From Chloroflexota bacterium (GTDB lineage: Bacteria > Chloroflexota > Dehalococcoidia > SM23-28-2 > RBG-16-64-32), in NCBI GenBank assembly GCA_005882715.1, contig VBEI01000094.1, positions 1-56,868 of the forward strand: a DNA stretch of 56,868 nt, given 5' to 3'. The notes below the pieces were generated by a model. It ran no database searches. It was not told the origin of the DNA and saw only the letters and a list, made by a program, of their open reading frames with translations. The position numbers and the translations under genes are program-made. Shown here piece after piece: positions 6,768 to 15,694 of this stretch (positions are counted from its first letter, which is position 1; each line of letters opens with the position of its first letter).

Positions 6768-7559
6768 TCACTGGAATGAGGGACGGTCTCCGAAACGCAA
6801 GTCCAGTACGTGCCCGGCCATCGCTTCGCGTCCCAGCCTTCCCTCTATCGCCTTCCAGACGGCGAGCTTGTAGTCCACGTTCTGGCTGTCGCCCACGACG
6901 ACGCGATAGCCCGCATCCGTCGTCAGGGTCAGCCCCTGCTGCGGTGAATACTCGAGCGTGACGACGTTCATCGCGAGGGTCTGCGGCACTCGCTGCAAGA
7001 CTGCCTGCGCGAGGATGACTGCATCGCCGTCGACGTGGTCGCCGGGCGCCAACCGCGGCGGACCGCTCACATCCAGGATCACCGGGCCGCTTTCCAGTGG
7101 TGCGCTGCCGGGCAGGACGATGCCCTCTTTGTCGATGACATAACGGTCGGGGCCGATCTGCCAGAAGGCCCAGGGCAGCCGTTCGATGATTACCAGGCGG
7201 ACTGTCTGGGGCCAGTGCCGTTCAAGACGCGCGGACTGCACCATCGGGATAGACTCGACGCGCCGTTCCGCGGCCGCCAGGTCCAATCGCATCATGCTTT
7301 TGCCTTCGAGGCGGGTCAGCGAAAGGACCTCATCCCGGCTCACCGCCGCGGCTCCCACGACCTCGATATCCTGGACGCGGAGCAGTGGTGAGACGTAGAG
7401 CCCGACTGAGCCGCCAATAAGGAGGCCGACGGCAAGGCCGGTGAGGAGGCGCCGCCAGCGCGTGAGCCGGACTCGGCGCGCCGTCTTCTCATCCATGAGG
7501 ATTTCGCCCTCGATCGGGCGCGGTTTTTCTTTGCGAGCCGCGTTGCCCCTAGACGGCAT
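6768..7559 (-). CDS. ftsQ: Cell division protein FtsQ/DivIB
   Basis: Bitopic divisome protein, 263 residues. A basic cytoplasmic N-terminus of about 35 residues precedes one membrane span (LLTGLAVGLLIGGSVGLYV). The POTRA domain follows (LLRVQDIEVVGAAAVSRDEVLSLTRLEGKSMMRLDLAAAERRVESIPMVQSARLERHWPQTVRLVIIER), then the FtsQ beta domain. The start overlaps the end of ddl by 11 bases. Confidence 0.93.
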   Translation of the reverse strand: MPSRGNAARKEKPRPIEGEILMDEKTARRVRLTRWRRLLTGLAVGLLIGGSVGLYVSPLLRVQDIEVVGAAAVSRDEVLSLTRLEGKSMMRLDLAAAERRVESIPMVQSARLERHWPQTVRLVIIERLPWAFWQIGPDRYVIDKEGIVLPGSAPLESGPVILDVSGPPRLAPGDHVDGDAVILAQAVLQRVPQTLAMNVVTLEYSPQQGLTLTTDAGYRVVVGDSQNVDYKLAVWKAIEGRLGREAMAGHVLDLRFGDRPSFQ

Positions 7560-8622
7560 CGCCCTTCTCCCCGTGCCGCTCGAAGCCCAGCTCGATTAGG
7601 CGCGTGATCAGCTCTCGGTACGAAACGCCCGCGTACTCCCAGAGCTTCGGGTACATGCTCATCGGCGTGAAGCCCGGGATGGTGTTCACTTCGTTCAAAA
7701 GCAGTTCGCCGTCTCGTGCCAGAAAGAAGTCCACGCGCGCGAACCCGGCGCAGTCGAGCGCCTTGTATGCCTCGACCGCGATTTCGCGCAGCCGGTCGGC
7801 GGTGTCTGCCGGCATGTCGGCCGGTATATGAAGACGGGTGTTGGGATCGTCGTATTTGGCCTGATAGTCGTAGAACTCGCCCTCAAACGTGACCTCGCCG
7901 ACCGGCGAGGCCTCCGGCTCGTCGTTGCCGAGCACGGCCGTCTCAACCTGTCGTGCATCGATCGCCTTCTCGACCAGCACTTTGCGGTCGTAGCGGAACG
8001 CTTCGGCGAGCGCCGGCTGGAGGTCTTCCGCAGAGCGTACCTTCGACGTGCCGATGCTCGACCCGCCGTTCGCCGGCTTCACGAAAGAGGGGTACGAAAT
8101 CGTCGCCTCGATGCCCTGCCGCACACCCGCTGGGTCCGAGCGCCACATCGACGCCGGGATAACGACGTCGTCCGCGACTGGGATGCCGAGCTGCCGGAAG
8201 ATCGTCTTCTGGAGGGCCTTGTCCATCCCCAGGGCGCTCGCGGCCACCCCTGCGCCGACGTAAGGGACGCCGACGAGTTCCAGCAGGCCCTGTAACGTGC
8301 CGTCCTCTCCGTTTGTGCCGTGGATGAGCGGGAAGACGATGTCGACCCGCCGCAAGGTGGTCAGCGCCTGAGTTCGATAGAGGATGCCGTAGCCGAGCGG
8401 CTCCTCGAGCGCGCGCAACCGCTCTGAGCGGATGCGCGCCAACGCTTGCTCGGTCTGCGCCGGCGTTAGCCAGGTCCCCTGGCGAGTGACGCCAATGGGA
8501 ATGGGTTGAAAGCGGTCCGTGTCAAGCGCCGCCAACACGCCCTGCGCGGATACTACCGAGACCTCGTGCTCGGCCGAACGCCCGCCAAAGAGAATGCCGA
8601 CCTTTGCGCGCTTGCGGATCAG
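7549..8622 (-). CDS. ddl: D-alanine--D-alanine ligase
   Basis: ATP-grasp enzyme joining two D-Ala for the peptidoglycan stem. Family motifs include VGILFGGRSAEHEVSVVSA at the N-terminus, PLIHGTNGEDGTLQGLLE, YVGAGVAASALGMDK, PSFVKPANGGSSIGTSKV and NEVNTIPGFTPMSMYP. There is no ATG, GTG or TTG in frame near the natural N-terminus. The closest is CTG at 8622, overlapping the murB stop as CTGA, 5 bases after GGGGAG; ATC at 8619 is the alternative. A GTG at 8826 would add 68 residues of low-quality sequence inside murB and is unlikely. Predicted length is 357 residues. Confidence 0.93.
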   Translation of the reverse strand: MIRKRAKVGILFGGRSAEHEVSVVSAQGVLAALDTDRFQPIPIGVTRQGTWLTPAQTEQALARIRSERLRALEEPLGYGILYRTQALTTLRRVDIVFPLIHGTNGEDGTLQGLLELVGVPYVGAGVAASALGMDKALQKTIFRQLGIPVADDVVIPASMWRSDPAGVRQGIEATISYPSFVKPANGGSSIGTSKVRSAEDLQPALAEAFRYDRKVLVEKAIDARQVETAVLGNDEPEASPVGEVTFEGEFYDYQAKYDDPNTRLHIPADMPADTADRLREIAVEAYKALDCAGFARVDFFLARDGELLLNEVNTIPGFTPMSMYPKLWEYAGVSYRELITRLIELGFERHGEKGDAV

Positions 8623-9539
8623 GAAAACTCCCCCACTAACGCCACTTCCGGCTCTAACGCCACGCCGAACTGCTCGCGCACGCGCGCCTGTGCCAGTTCC
8701 ATCAGCGCCAGGATGTCGGCAGCTCTGGCGCCTCCGAGGTTGAGGATAAAGTTGGCGTGTCGCTCTGAGAATTGGGCGTCGCCAATCCTGTGCCCCCGCA
8801 GGCCGGCCTGTTCTATATACCACCACGAAGGGTTGTCCGGTGGGTTCTTGAACACGGAGCCACAGTTGCGGCCCGGCGGCTGCGCGGTCCTGCGCTGCTC
8901 GTCGAACTCCCGCAGCCGCTCCCTCAGCGTCTGGCCGTCGCCGCGCTGCAGGCGGAGGTCGACCGACAGGACCACCTTGTCTTGAATGGTGCCGCGGGTA
9001 AACGCGCTCTTGCGGTAATCAAACTCAAGGTCTTCAGGCGAGAGGGCAATGACGTTGCCGTCTTCGTCACCTAGCCTGGCGCCCTTGAGCACGTCCTTCA
9101 GCGAGCGGTCGTAGGCGCCGGCGTTCGAAACGACGGCCCCGCCGAGGCTTCCCGGAATGCCGCAGGCCCACTCGATGCCCCCGTACCCCGCTGAGGAGAG
9201 CCGGCGTGCGAGCGCGGCAAAGCTCACGCCGCTCGCGACGCGCGCGCGGAATCCAGCCCCGTTGGGGGAAGGACCTTCGACCTGGCTCGTGCGGTTCTCG
9301 ATTGTGAGGCCGCGCACGCCTCCGTCGCCGACGAGGACGTTTGAGCCCGAGCCGAAGATGAATACCGGCTCACCGGCTTTCCGCGCCAGAGAGTAGCCAA
9401 GACGAAGCTGCTCTTCCGTATCTGCTAGGAGGTAGACGTCCGCCGGGCCGCCCACGCCGAATGTGACGTGGCGGGAGAGCGGCTCATCAAGCTTGACCTC
9501 TGCGAGGCGTCGCAGCCGCTCTACCAGCCCGCGGTTCAT
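8619..9539 (-). CDS. murB: UDP-N-acetylenolpyruvoylglucosamine reductase
   Basis: FAD enzyme reducing UDP-GlcNAc-enolpyruvate to UDP-MurNAc. The 306-residue protein has the FAD motif VFIFGSGSNVLVGDGGVRGLTI, the EWACGIPGSLGGAVVSNAGAY segment, NCGSVFKNPP (catalytic Ser) and a C-terminal Glu region (ALEPEVALVGEF). The type resembles short (type II) MurB. The start shares ATGA with the murC stop. Confidence 0.97.
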   Translation of the reverse strand: MNRGLVERLRRLAEVKLDEPLSRHVTFGVGGPADVYLLADTEEQLRLGYSLARKAGEPVFIFGSGSNVLVGDGGVRGLTIENRTSQVEGPSPNGAGFRARVASGVSFAALARRLSSAGYGGIEWACGIPGSLGGAVVSNAGAYDRSLKDVLKGARLGDEDGNVIALSPEDLEFDYRKSAFTRGTIQDKVVLSVDLRLQRGDGQTLRERLREFDEQRRTAQPPGRNCGSVFKNPPDNPSWWYIEQAGLRGHRIGDAQFSERHANFILNLGGARAADILALMELAQARVREQFGVALEPEVALVGEFS

Positions 9540-10945
9540 CGCTGCTCCAGGAATTCCAAGACCATCGGGCCGACCGTATCGACGTCTCCGGCGCCGATGG
9601 TGAAGAACACATCGCCTGGCCGAAGAATGTCTACGACTGCGCGCGCCGCCTCGTCGAGCTCACCGGCGTAGCGCGCCGGGGGGTCGGTGATTTCCCGCGC
9701 CAACTCCTCCGCGCTCATCCCGGCTGCGGGCTCCTCGCGGGCTGCGTAGGTACGCGCGATCAGCAGAACGTCGCAGTCGCCGAAGCATGTCCGAAAGCCG
9801 TCCAGCAGATACCTCGTGCGGGTGTAGGTATGCGGCTGGAACAGGCAAACCAAGCGCTGGTCGGGGAATCGGCTTCGAGCCGCGGCGAGCGTCGCCCGGA
9901 CCTCACTGGGGTGATGCGCGTAATCGTCCATTACGAGCACGCCGCCTGCTTCGCCGATTCGCTGGAAGCGCCGGCGCACGCCGTGGAAGTCCTCAATGGC
10001 GCCGGCGATGGTGGATGGTGAGAGCCCGATGATTTCACCAACGGCCACTGCCGCCAGTGAGTTGCTTACATTGTGAACGCCGGGTAATCCCGTATCTACA
10101 GTCCCCCACTCTTCTTGACGGAATTCTACCATAAAAGATGATCTGTCTACACCCTTTGGCGAAATATCACTAGCCCGCCAGTCAGCCGGCGTGCTGAGGC
10201 CATAGGAGACGACGCGGACAGGGGAGGAGGTCGTGTCGTCTCCTATGGCCTCCGTAAGAACCGCCTGCACGTCAGGGGAGTCCATGCAGGCCACAATATG
10301 ACCGTTGTTTTCGACTTGAGACAGGAACTGACGGAATGCGTCCCTCAGGTTCTCGAACGAACCGTAGAAGTCCAGATGGTCCGGCTCTATGTTCGTTACG
10401 ACCGCCATGTGCGGCCGGTAGTTCAGAAACGCCGCGTCAAATTCATCTGCCTCAACGACAAAGTGGGCGCCGTCGCCCGGCGCGGCATTGCCGCCGAGAT
10501 CGATGCTCTCGCCGCCCAGCATGTAAGTAGGGGCCAGTCCCGCGCGGTCAAGCATCCAGGCGATCAGCGAAGTCGTTGTCGTCTTGCCGTGACTGCCGGC
10601 GACGGCGATTACCTGCTTGCCCTCCATGAGCCGCGCGATCATGGGCGCCCGCTTGATCGTCTGGATGCCTAGGCGTCTCGCCTCGGCCAGCTCCGGATTG
10701 TCGTCGTGCGCCGCGGAGGTATAGACGACGAGCTCTGCCTCATCGATGTTCGCGGCGTCATGGCCGCTGTGGACTGTGACTCCGAGCCCTTCTAGCCGGG
10801 AAGTGAGCGGGGAAAGGTGCAGGTCCGAGCCGGAGATGGTATGACCTCTGTGACGAAGGATCTGCGCGATGCCCGACATATGTACGCCGCCGACGCCGAT
10901 GAGGTGCACTCGCTCGGGGATCGCCCCAATGAGCGTCGCGTTCAC
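9536..10945 (-). CDS. murC: UDP-N-acetylmuramate--L-alanine ligase
   Basis: First Mur ligase, adding L-Ala to UDP-MurNAc. The 469-residue protein begins with the family's VHLIGVGGVHMSGIAQIL (ligases in most species read GIGGxGMSG). The ATP loop VAVAGSHGKTTTTSLIAW, the middle-domain NIEPDHLDFYG and the C-terminal DDYAHHPSEVRATLAA follow. It starts at GTG overlapping the murG stop (GTGA). Confidence 0.97.
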   Translation of the reverse strand: MNATLIGAIPERVHLIGVGGVHMSGIAQILRHRGHTISGSDLHLSPLTSRLEGLGVTVHSGHDAANIDEAELVVYTSAAHDDNPELAEARRLGIQTIKRAPMIARLMEGKQVIAVAGSHGKTTTTSLIAWMLDRAGLAPTYMLGGESIDLGGNAAPGDGAHFVVEADEFDAAFLNYRPHMAVVTNIEPDHLDFYGSFENLRDAFRQFLSQVENNGHIVACMDSPDVQAVLTEAIGDDTTSSPVRVVSYGLSTPADWRASDISPKGVDRSSFMVEFRQEEWGTVDTGLPGVHNVSNSLAAVAVGEIIGLSPSTIAGAIEDFHGVRRRFQRIGEAGGVLVMDDYAHHPSEVRATLAAARSRFPDQRLVCLFQPHTYTRTRYLLDGFRTCFGDCDVLLIARTYAAREEPAAGMSAEELAREITDPPARYAGELDEAARAVVDILRPGDVFFTIGAGDVDTVGPMVLEFLEQR

Positions 10946-12051
10946 GGTTGTCGTCCCACCGCCAGCTCGAGCACGATCGCGGCGATGCGCTGGGCGGCAT
11001 CGGGGCGGGCGAGGCCCTGCGCCGACTCCCGCATGCTTCGCAAGCGTTGCTCGTCGTGCAGGAGCTCGCCGACGAGAGGGAGCAGGCGCTTGATGTCCTC
11101 GTCCTCGAGGACGACGGCCGCTCCGTGCCGTTTAAGGTAGCGGGCGTTGATCCGCTGGTGACCCCCCGCGTAGCGGTATGGCACGAGGACTGCCGGTAGG
11201 CCGACGGCCGGCAATTCGCCTAATGTGGAGGCGCCGGAACGGCAGACGGCGAGGTCAGCCGCCGCCATCGCCCAGGCCGTATCTTCGTGGAGATAGCCAA
11301 ACAGGTGATAACGGCTTCGGAGGGCCGGAGGGAGGCCATCCCGTATTTCGCTCAGCCATTGCTCGTCCGCTTGACCACTGACGTGAACAACCTCACATAA
11401 CTGAAGCAGGCCGTAAAGCTCCGCGGCGATCGCTCGATTGATGCTATGCGCGCCCTGCGAGGCCCCGATTACGAAGAGCACCTTCTCGTTAGCGTCCAAC
11501 CGCAGCTTTTCGCGCCCGCCGGCGCGATCGGCTTGCCAGAACTCCTGGCGTACCGGATAGCCAGTGACGACGCCGTCTCGGTGCGGCAGGCGGCGAAGGC
11601 TCTCCGCGGCCGTTACCGCCACACGCCGGGCAAGCCGTGTGGTTGCCTGGACAGCCCATCCCGGGTAGAGGTCCGGCAGGTACACCGCCAGCGGAATGCC
11701 GCAGGCCCGCGCGGCGAGGGCCACGGGGAAGCTGACGTATCCTCCTGTCGAGAGCACGGCCTGCGGCTTGAACTGTCTCAGAATATTCCTCGCTTGCTTG
11801 GTCCCAAATGCTATTTTGACCGCATTTGCCGCCATCTCCCACGGCATCCGGCCGCGTATCGGCGCGGCGGGCACTTTTCGCACTGGTATTCCGGCATGTG
11901 CCACGATCTCCGCCTCGGCCCGGCTTCCCGAGCCCAGGTAGAGCAGGTCAAGGCTTTCGCCGGGTGCTAAGGCGCATTCGAGTGCGCGCGCGATGCTCAG
12001 AGCCGGGTACGCGTGGCCGCCGGTGCCGCCGCCGCTTAACGCCAGTCTCAC
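10942..12051 (-). CDS. murG: UDP-GlcNAc:lipid I transferase MurG
   Basis: Peripheral membrane GT-B glycosyltransferase making lipid II. The N-terminal GGGTGGHAYPALSIA loop, the FKPQAVLSTGGYVSFPVALAA segment, FVIGASQGAHSIN and the donor-site AVCRSGASTLGELPAVGLPAVLVPYRYAGGHQ are all present in 369 residues. Start is GTG overlapping the ftsW stop. Confidence 0.97.
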   Translation of the reverse strand: MRLALSGGGTGGHAYPALSIARALECALAPGESLDLLYLGSGSRAEAEIVAHAGIPVRKVPAAPIRGRMPWEMAANAVKIAFGTKQARNILRQFKPQAVLSTGGYVSFPVALAARACGIPLAVYLPDLYPGWAVQATTRLARRVAVTAAESLRRLPHRDGVVTGYPVRQEFWQADRAGGREKLRLDANEKVLFVIGASQGAHSINRAIAAELYGLLQLCEVVHVSGQADEQWLSEIRDGLPPALRSRYHLFGYLHEDTAWAMAAADLAVCRSGASTLGELPAVGLPAVLVPYRYAGGHQRINARYLKRHGAAVVLEDEDIKRLLPLVGELLHDEQRLRSMRESAQGLARPDAAQRIAAIVLELAVGRQP

Positions 12052-13247
12052 ACCGAGCCCCGGCCGTAGGCGGGACGTCCGGCTGGCGGCCTCTTGCGTC
12101 GGGGGCGGGCCGGCGCGGCACGCTTCGTGGACCTGCTGTGTACCTGCAGGCGTTCGCCCGAACTATACCGCGACACGCTAAGCAGCACCCCGACCGCCGC
12201 CATCACCATGATCAGCGACGATCCACCGTAGCTGAGAAACGGCATCGGGACTCCCGTGAGCGGGATGGTGCGCGTTATTCCCCCAATGTTGATTAGCGTT
12301 TGGCCTGAGATCCAGCTGATCACGCCGATGCAGAGCAACATCGAAAATCTATCGCGCGACCCTAGCGTCACCATCACCGAGCGCCAGATGAAGAATGCGA
12401 ACAACCCGAGGATCGCAAGCAGCCCGAGGAAACCGATTTCTTCACCGAGGATCGCAAACACGCCATCGGTGTGCGATCCCGGCACGTAAAAGAACTTCTG
12501 CCTGCCCTCGCCCCATCCGAGTCCCAACGGGCCTCCGCTGCCCAGCGCAACCAGCAGTTGCGCGATCTGAAAGCCACCACCCTGTGGGTCCGATTCCGGG
12601 CTGACGAATATCGCTAGCCTATCCAGCTGATAGTCGCGCTGAACAATCACGGCGTAGCTAATGATCCCGCCGACCGCGATGAGGAGCCCTAAGTGGCTCA
12701 GCGGCGCACCGGCGACGAAGAAGAGAGTGCTCGCGGTCAAGAAGATTATGATGGTCGTTCCCATGTCCGGCTCGGCGATCACGAGCCCGCCGACGATTCC
12801 CAGGAGCAACACAAAAGGGACGAACCCGAGCGAGAACTTGTTGATGTCCGTCCCGCGGCTGGCCAGCCAGGCAGCGATGTAGATGATCACAGCCAGCTTG
12901 GCGAACTCGCTCGGCTGAATTGAGACGGGCCCGAAGACCAGCCAGCGCGCCGCCCCGTTCCTCTCTACCCCGGGCCCGGGCAGTAGGACGGCTATCAGCC
13001 CCAGAAGCGCCAGTATGAGCATCGGCACGCTCCAGGCGCGCAGCCGGTTATAGTCCATGCGCATGAACACAACGAGCGCCGCCACTCCAAGCAGCGCGAA
13101 CACGGCCTGACGAGAGACGAAGTAGCTGGTGTTGCCGAACTCGTGGTAACCGACCGCGAAACTCGATGTGTATACGGCAAGGAGCCCTGTAATGACGAGC
13201 ATTGCCGTCGCCACCAGCAACAGGTAGTCGGGCTGCCCGGCTCGCAA
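12048..13247 (-). CDS. ftsW: Lipid II polymerase FtsW (SEDS family)
   Basis: Septal peptidoglycan glycosyltransferase with about ten membrane spans in 399 residues. SEDS hallmarks include WLVFGPVSIQPSEFAKLAVIIYIAAWLA, IIAEPDMGTTIIIF-type loop (VIAEPDMGTTIIIFL), AILGEEIGFLGLLAIL and PLTGVPMPFLSYGGSSLI. The C-terminus is basic (KRAAPARPRRKRPPAGR). Start is TTG at 13247. The murD stop lies 32 bases upstream. Confidence 0.95.
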   Translation of the reverse strand: MRAGQPDYLLLVATAMLVITGLLAVYTSSFAVGYHEFGNTSYFVSRQAVFALLGVAALVVFMRMDYNRLRAWSVPMLILALLGLIAVLLPGPGVERNGAARWLVFGPVSIQPSEFAKLAVIIYIAAWLASRGTDINKFSLGFVPFVLLLGIVGGLVIAEPDMGTTIIIFLTASTLFFVAGAPLSHLGLLIAVGGIISYAVIVQRDYQLDRLAIFVSPESDPQGGGFQIAQLLVALGSGGPLGLGWGEGRQKFFYVPGSHTDGVFAILGEEIGFLGLLAILGLFAFFIWRSVMVTLGSRDRFSMLLCIGVISWISGQTLINIGGITRTIPLTGVPMPFLSYGGSSLIMVMAAVGVLLSVSRYSSGERLQVHSRSTKRAAPARPRRKRPPAGRPAYGRGSV

Positions 13248-13279
13248 TGCGCCGGCGCGCCGATCCTCGCCCTGGAAGT

Positions 13280-14689
13280 CTAAGGCAGCGATGGCTGCGC
13301 CTCCATGACCATCTGCGCGACAAGCCTTCGGAAGTGTTCGCCGCGATGCTCGAAGCTGTCGTAAGCGTCATAACTCGTGCAGGCAGGCGACAGCAGCACC
13401 ACGTCTCCGGGGTGTGCCAGCCTTCGCGCGGCCTCAACGGCCTCACTAAGGCCTTCCACCAGGCGGACGCCGGCCCCAGGGGCGCCTGTCTTTTGGAAAG
13501 CCTGCTCGAATTTGGTCCCCGATTCCCCGAACAGGACCACGGCCCGGCAGCGTTGCATGGCTTCTGTCGCGAGGTCTTCCAAAGGCAGGTTCTTGTCGCG
13601 GCCGCCCAGCAGCAGGACGGCTGGCTCGCTGAAGGAACGTATGCCGGCCAGCGCTCGCTCTGGGGTCGTGGCGATGCTATCGTTGTAGTAAGAGACGCCG
13701 TCGATTTCGGCGACTAGCTCGAGCCGGTGAGGCACTCCGCGGAAAGTCTGCACGGCGCAGGCGATTGCTTCAGGCGAAATACCGCAGGCCGTCGCGATTG
13801 CTGCTGCGGCAACGGCGTTTGCCTGATTATGCCGCCCGCGCAGCCGCACGCTCTCCAGTGGGAAGAGACGTTCGTTCAGCTTGCCGCAGCGGACTACCGC
13901 CCAACCCTCGCGCACGAAGACACCGTCACCGGGCAGGAGGTCTCCCAGCGTGAACCAAAGTAATTGCGCGTTGACCTCGGGCCCCAAACTGCGCGACTCG
14001 GCGTCGTCGAAGCCCAGTACCGCGATGTCGGATGCCTGCTGAAAGCGAATGATGCGCGCCTTTAGCCGCCGGTATTCGTCCCACGAGAAGTGGTCCAGGT
14101 GGTTGGGTGTGATGTTGAGGACAGCCGCGACGTGAGGGCTGCTGTCTACGAGCTGAAGCTGCGTGTGGCTCATCTCCAGCACCGCCCAGGTATAGGCGCG
14201 CACCGACGACAGGTGCTCCAGTAGGCCGACTCCGATATTGCCGCCGACGAACACCGGCCGCTCGTCCGCCTCGAACATCTCGCCCACGAGGGCGGTGGTC
14301 GTCGTCTTTCCGCTGGAACCCGTAATGCCGGCGATCGGCCCGGGGCAAAGCTCCATGAATAGGCCCATCATCGAGTGCATGGGCACGCCGCGCTCCCTTG
14401 CGCGCGCCATGCCGGGCAGGTCCAGCGGCACCCCCTGCGATATAAACACTGCCTCCGCTTCAGCGATGTCGTCGGGCCGGTTCGAGCCGAGCGCCAGCTT
14501 CAGGCCCAGGTTGTCCACCTGCCGCAGGCGCTCGCTCAGCTTCAGCCGTGGCTTCGAGTCGGAGACTGTGACCATGGCCCCTTGCCGCGCAAGGTAGCGC
14601 GCGATGTCTACGCCTTCGATTCCAAGCCCAACGACAGTTACGCGCTTGTCAGAGAAGTCCAGGTCGCGTGGGTGATGACGGATCTCCAT
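13280..14689 (-). CDS. murD: UDP-MurNAc-L-alanine--D-glutamate ligase
   Basis: Adds D-Glu to UDP-MurNAc-L-Ala. In 469 residues it shows the N-terminal Rossmann-like VTVVGLGIEGVDIARYLARQG, ATP loop AGITGSSGKTTTTALVGEMF, NITPNHLDHF, HNQANAVAAAAIA and the C-terminal DSIATTPERALAGI. It follows mraY with no spacer: its ATG directly adjoins the mraY stop. Confidence 0.97.
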   Translation of the reverse strand: MEIRHHPRDLDFSDKRVTVVGLGIEGVDIARYLARQGAMVTVSDSKPRLKLSERLRQVDNLGLKLALGSNRPDDIAEAEAVFISQGVPLDLPGMARARERGVPMHSMMGLFMELCPGPIAGITGSSGKTTTTALVGEMFEADERPVFVGGNIGVGLLEHLSSVRAYTWAVLEMSHTQLQLVDSSPHVAAVLNITPNHLDHFSWDEYRRLKARIIRFQQASDIAVLGFDDAESRSLGPEVNAQLLWFTLGDLLPGDGVFVREGWAVVRCGKLNERLFPLESVRLRGRHNQANAVAAAAIATACGISPEAIACAVQTFRGVPHRLELVAEIDGVSYYNDSIATTPERALAGIRSFSEPAVLLLGGRDKNLPLEDLATEAMQRCRAVVLFGESGTKFEQAFQKTGAPGAGVRLVEGLSEAVEAARRLAHPGDVVLLSPACTSYDAYDSFEHRGEHFRRLVAQMVMEAQPSLP

Positions 14690-15694
14690 CTACACCTCCA
14701 TCGCCAATGCGATTCCGATAATCGCGCCGAGGGCGCCGACAATCCAGAACCTCTGCACCACTTGCACCTCGCTCCAGCCTAGCTCCTCGAAATGATGGTG
14801 CAGCGGCGCCATGCGGAAGATGCGCTTTCCGCCTGTTAACTTGAAATAGCCGATCTGCACGTAGCTGGATGCGCCCTCAGCGAGAAAGACGATTCCGATG
14901 AGGGGCAGAACCAACCAGTGCCCTGTCATGAACGCCGCCACCGCGAGCCCGCCGCCGAGCGCGAGAGCGCCGATATCACCCATGAACACCGCGGCGGGGT
15001 GCGAGTTGTGCCAGAGAAACCCCAGCGAGGCGCCGGTGACCGTAAAGCAAAACGCCCCGAGATATGTCTGCTCCTGAAGCAACGCTATCGCTCCGTAGGC
15101 CGCAAAGGCGATCGCGGAAGTGCCTGCGACCAGTCCGTCAAGCCCATCGGTGACGGCCACACCGCCGGCCGTAACGACGATTACGCCAAGCGCGACCAGC
15201 AAATAAAGGCCTCCGATGTCGTGCGATCCCTCGAACGGTATGTGCACACGTCGCAAGTCGAGGAGGTCGTACAGCGCGTACGCCGTGGCAGCACCAATGG
15301 CGATAAACGCCACAAGTTTCACGCGCTTGTTCAGGGCCCACTGCTCACGCCCGCGAAGGGAACCGAAATCGTCGATTCCGCCCAGCAGCGCCAGCGAGCC
15401 CATCACCACCAGCGGCAACCCGACGGAGTACCGGCCGAAGAGATTGCCGGCCAGTGTCGTCGCCAGGACGCCGGCAAGCAGGAAGATGCCGCCCATCGTC
15501 GGCCTTCCCGCCTTGGCGGCATGGCGCTCGGGGGCTAGGGTCGGCGCATCACCCGCGGAGCCCTCGACGGGAGCCCGGAGGTACTCATAGATCTCCTTGC
15601 TCACATTTCGCTGTCGTAGGAACCAGATCGTCGGCCAGCCGGCCACCACGGTAACTATCAAGCTGATTGCTCCCAGCACCAATGCATGTGTCAT
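14690..15694 (-). CDS. mraY: Phospho-N-acetylmuramoyl-pentapeptide transferase
   Basis: Membrane enzyme forming lipid I. The 334-residue protein has about ten hydrophobic segments, the AKAGRPTMGGIFLL motif, GGIDDFGSL, the NxxxxDGLDGL-type aspartate motif (GGVAVTDGLDGLVAGTSAI) and GDIGALALGGGLA, ending with the MAPLHHHFEELGWSEVQVVQRFWI signature. The ATG at 15694 shares ATGA with the murF stop. A longer upstream reading (from 15901) is low-quality sequence inside murF. Confidence 0.96.
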   Translation of the reverse strand: MTHALVLGAISLIVTVVAGWPTIWFLRQRNVSKEIYEYLRAPVEGSAGDAPTLAPERHAAKAGRPTMGGIFLLAGVLATTLAGNLFGRYSVGLPLVVMGSLALLGGIDDFGSLRGREQWALNKRVKLVAFIAIGAATAYALYDLLDLRRVHIPFEGSHDIGGLYLLVALGVIVVTAGGVAVTDGLDGLVAGTSAIAFAAYGAIALLQEQTYLGAFCFTVTGASLGFLWHNSHPAAVFMGDIGALALGGGLAVAAFMTGHWLVLPLIGIVFLAEGASSYVQIGYFKLTGGKRIFRMAPLHHHFEELGWSEVQVVQRFWIVGALGAIIGIALAMEV

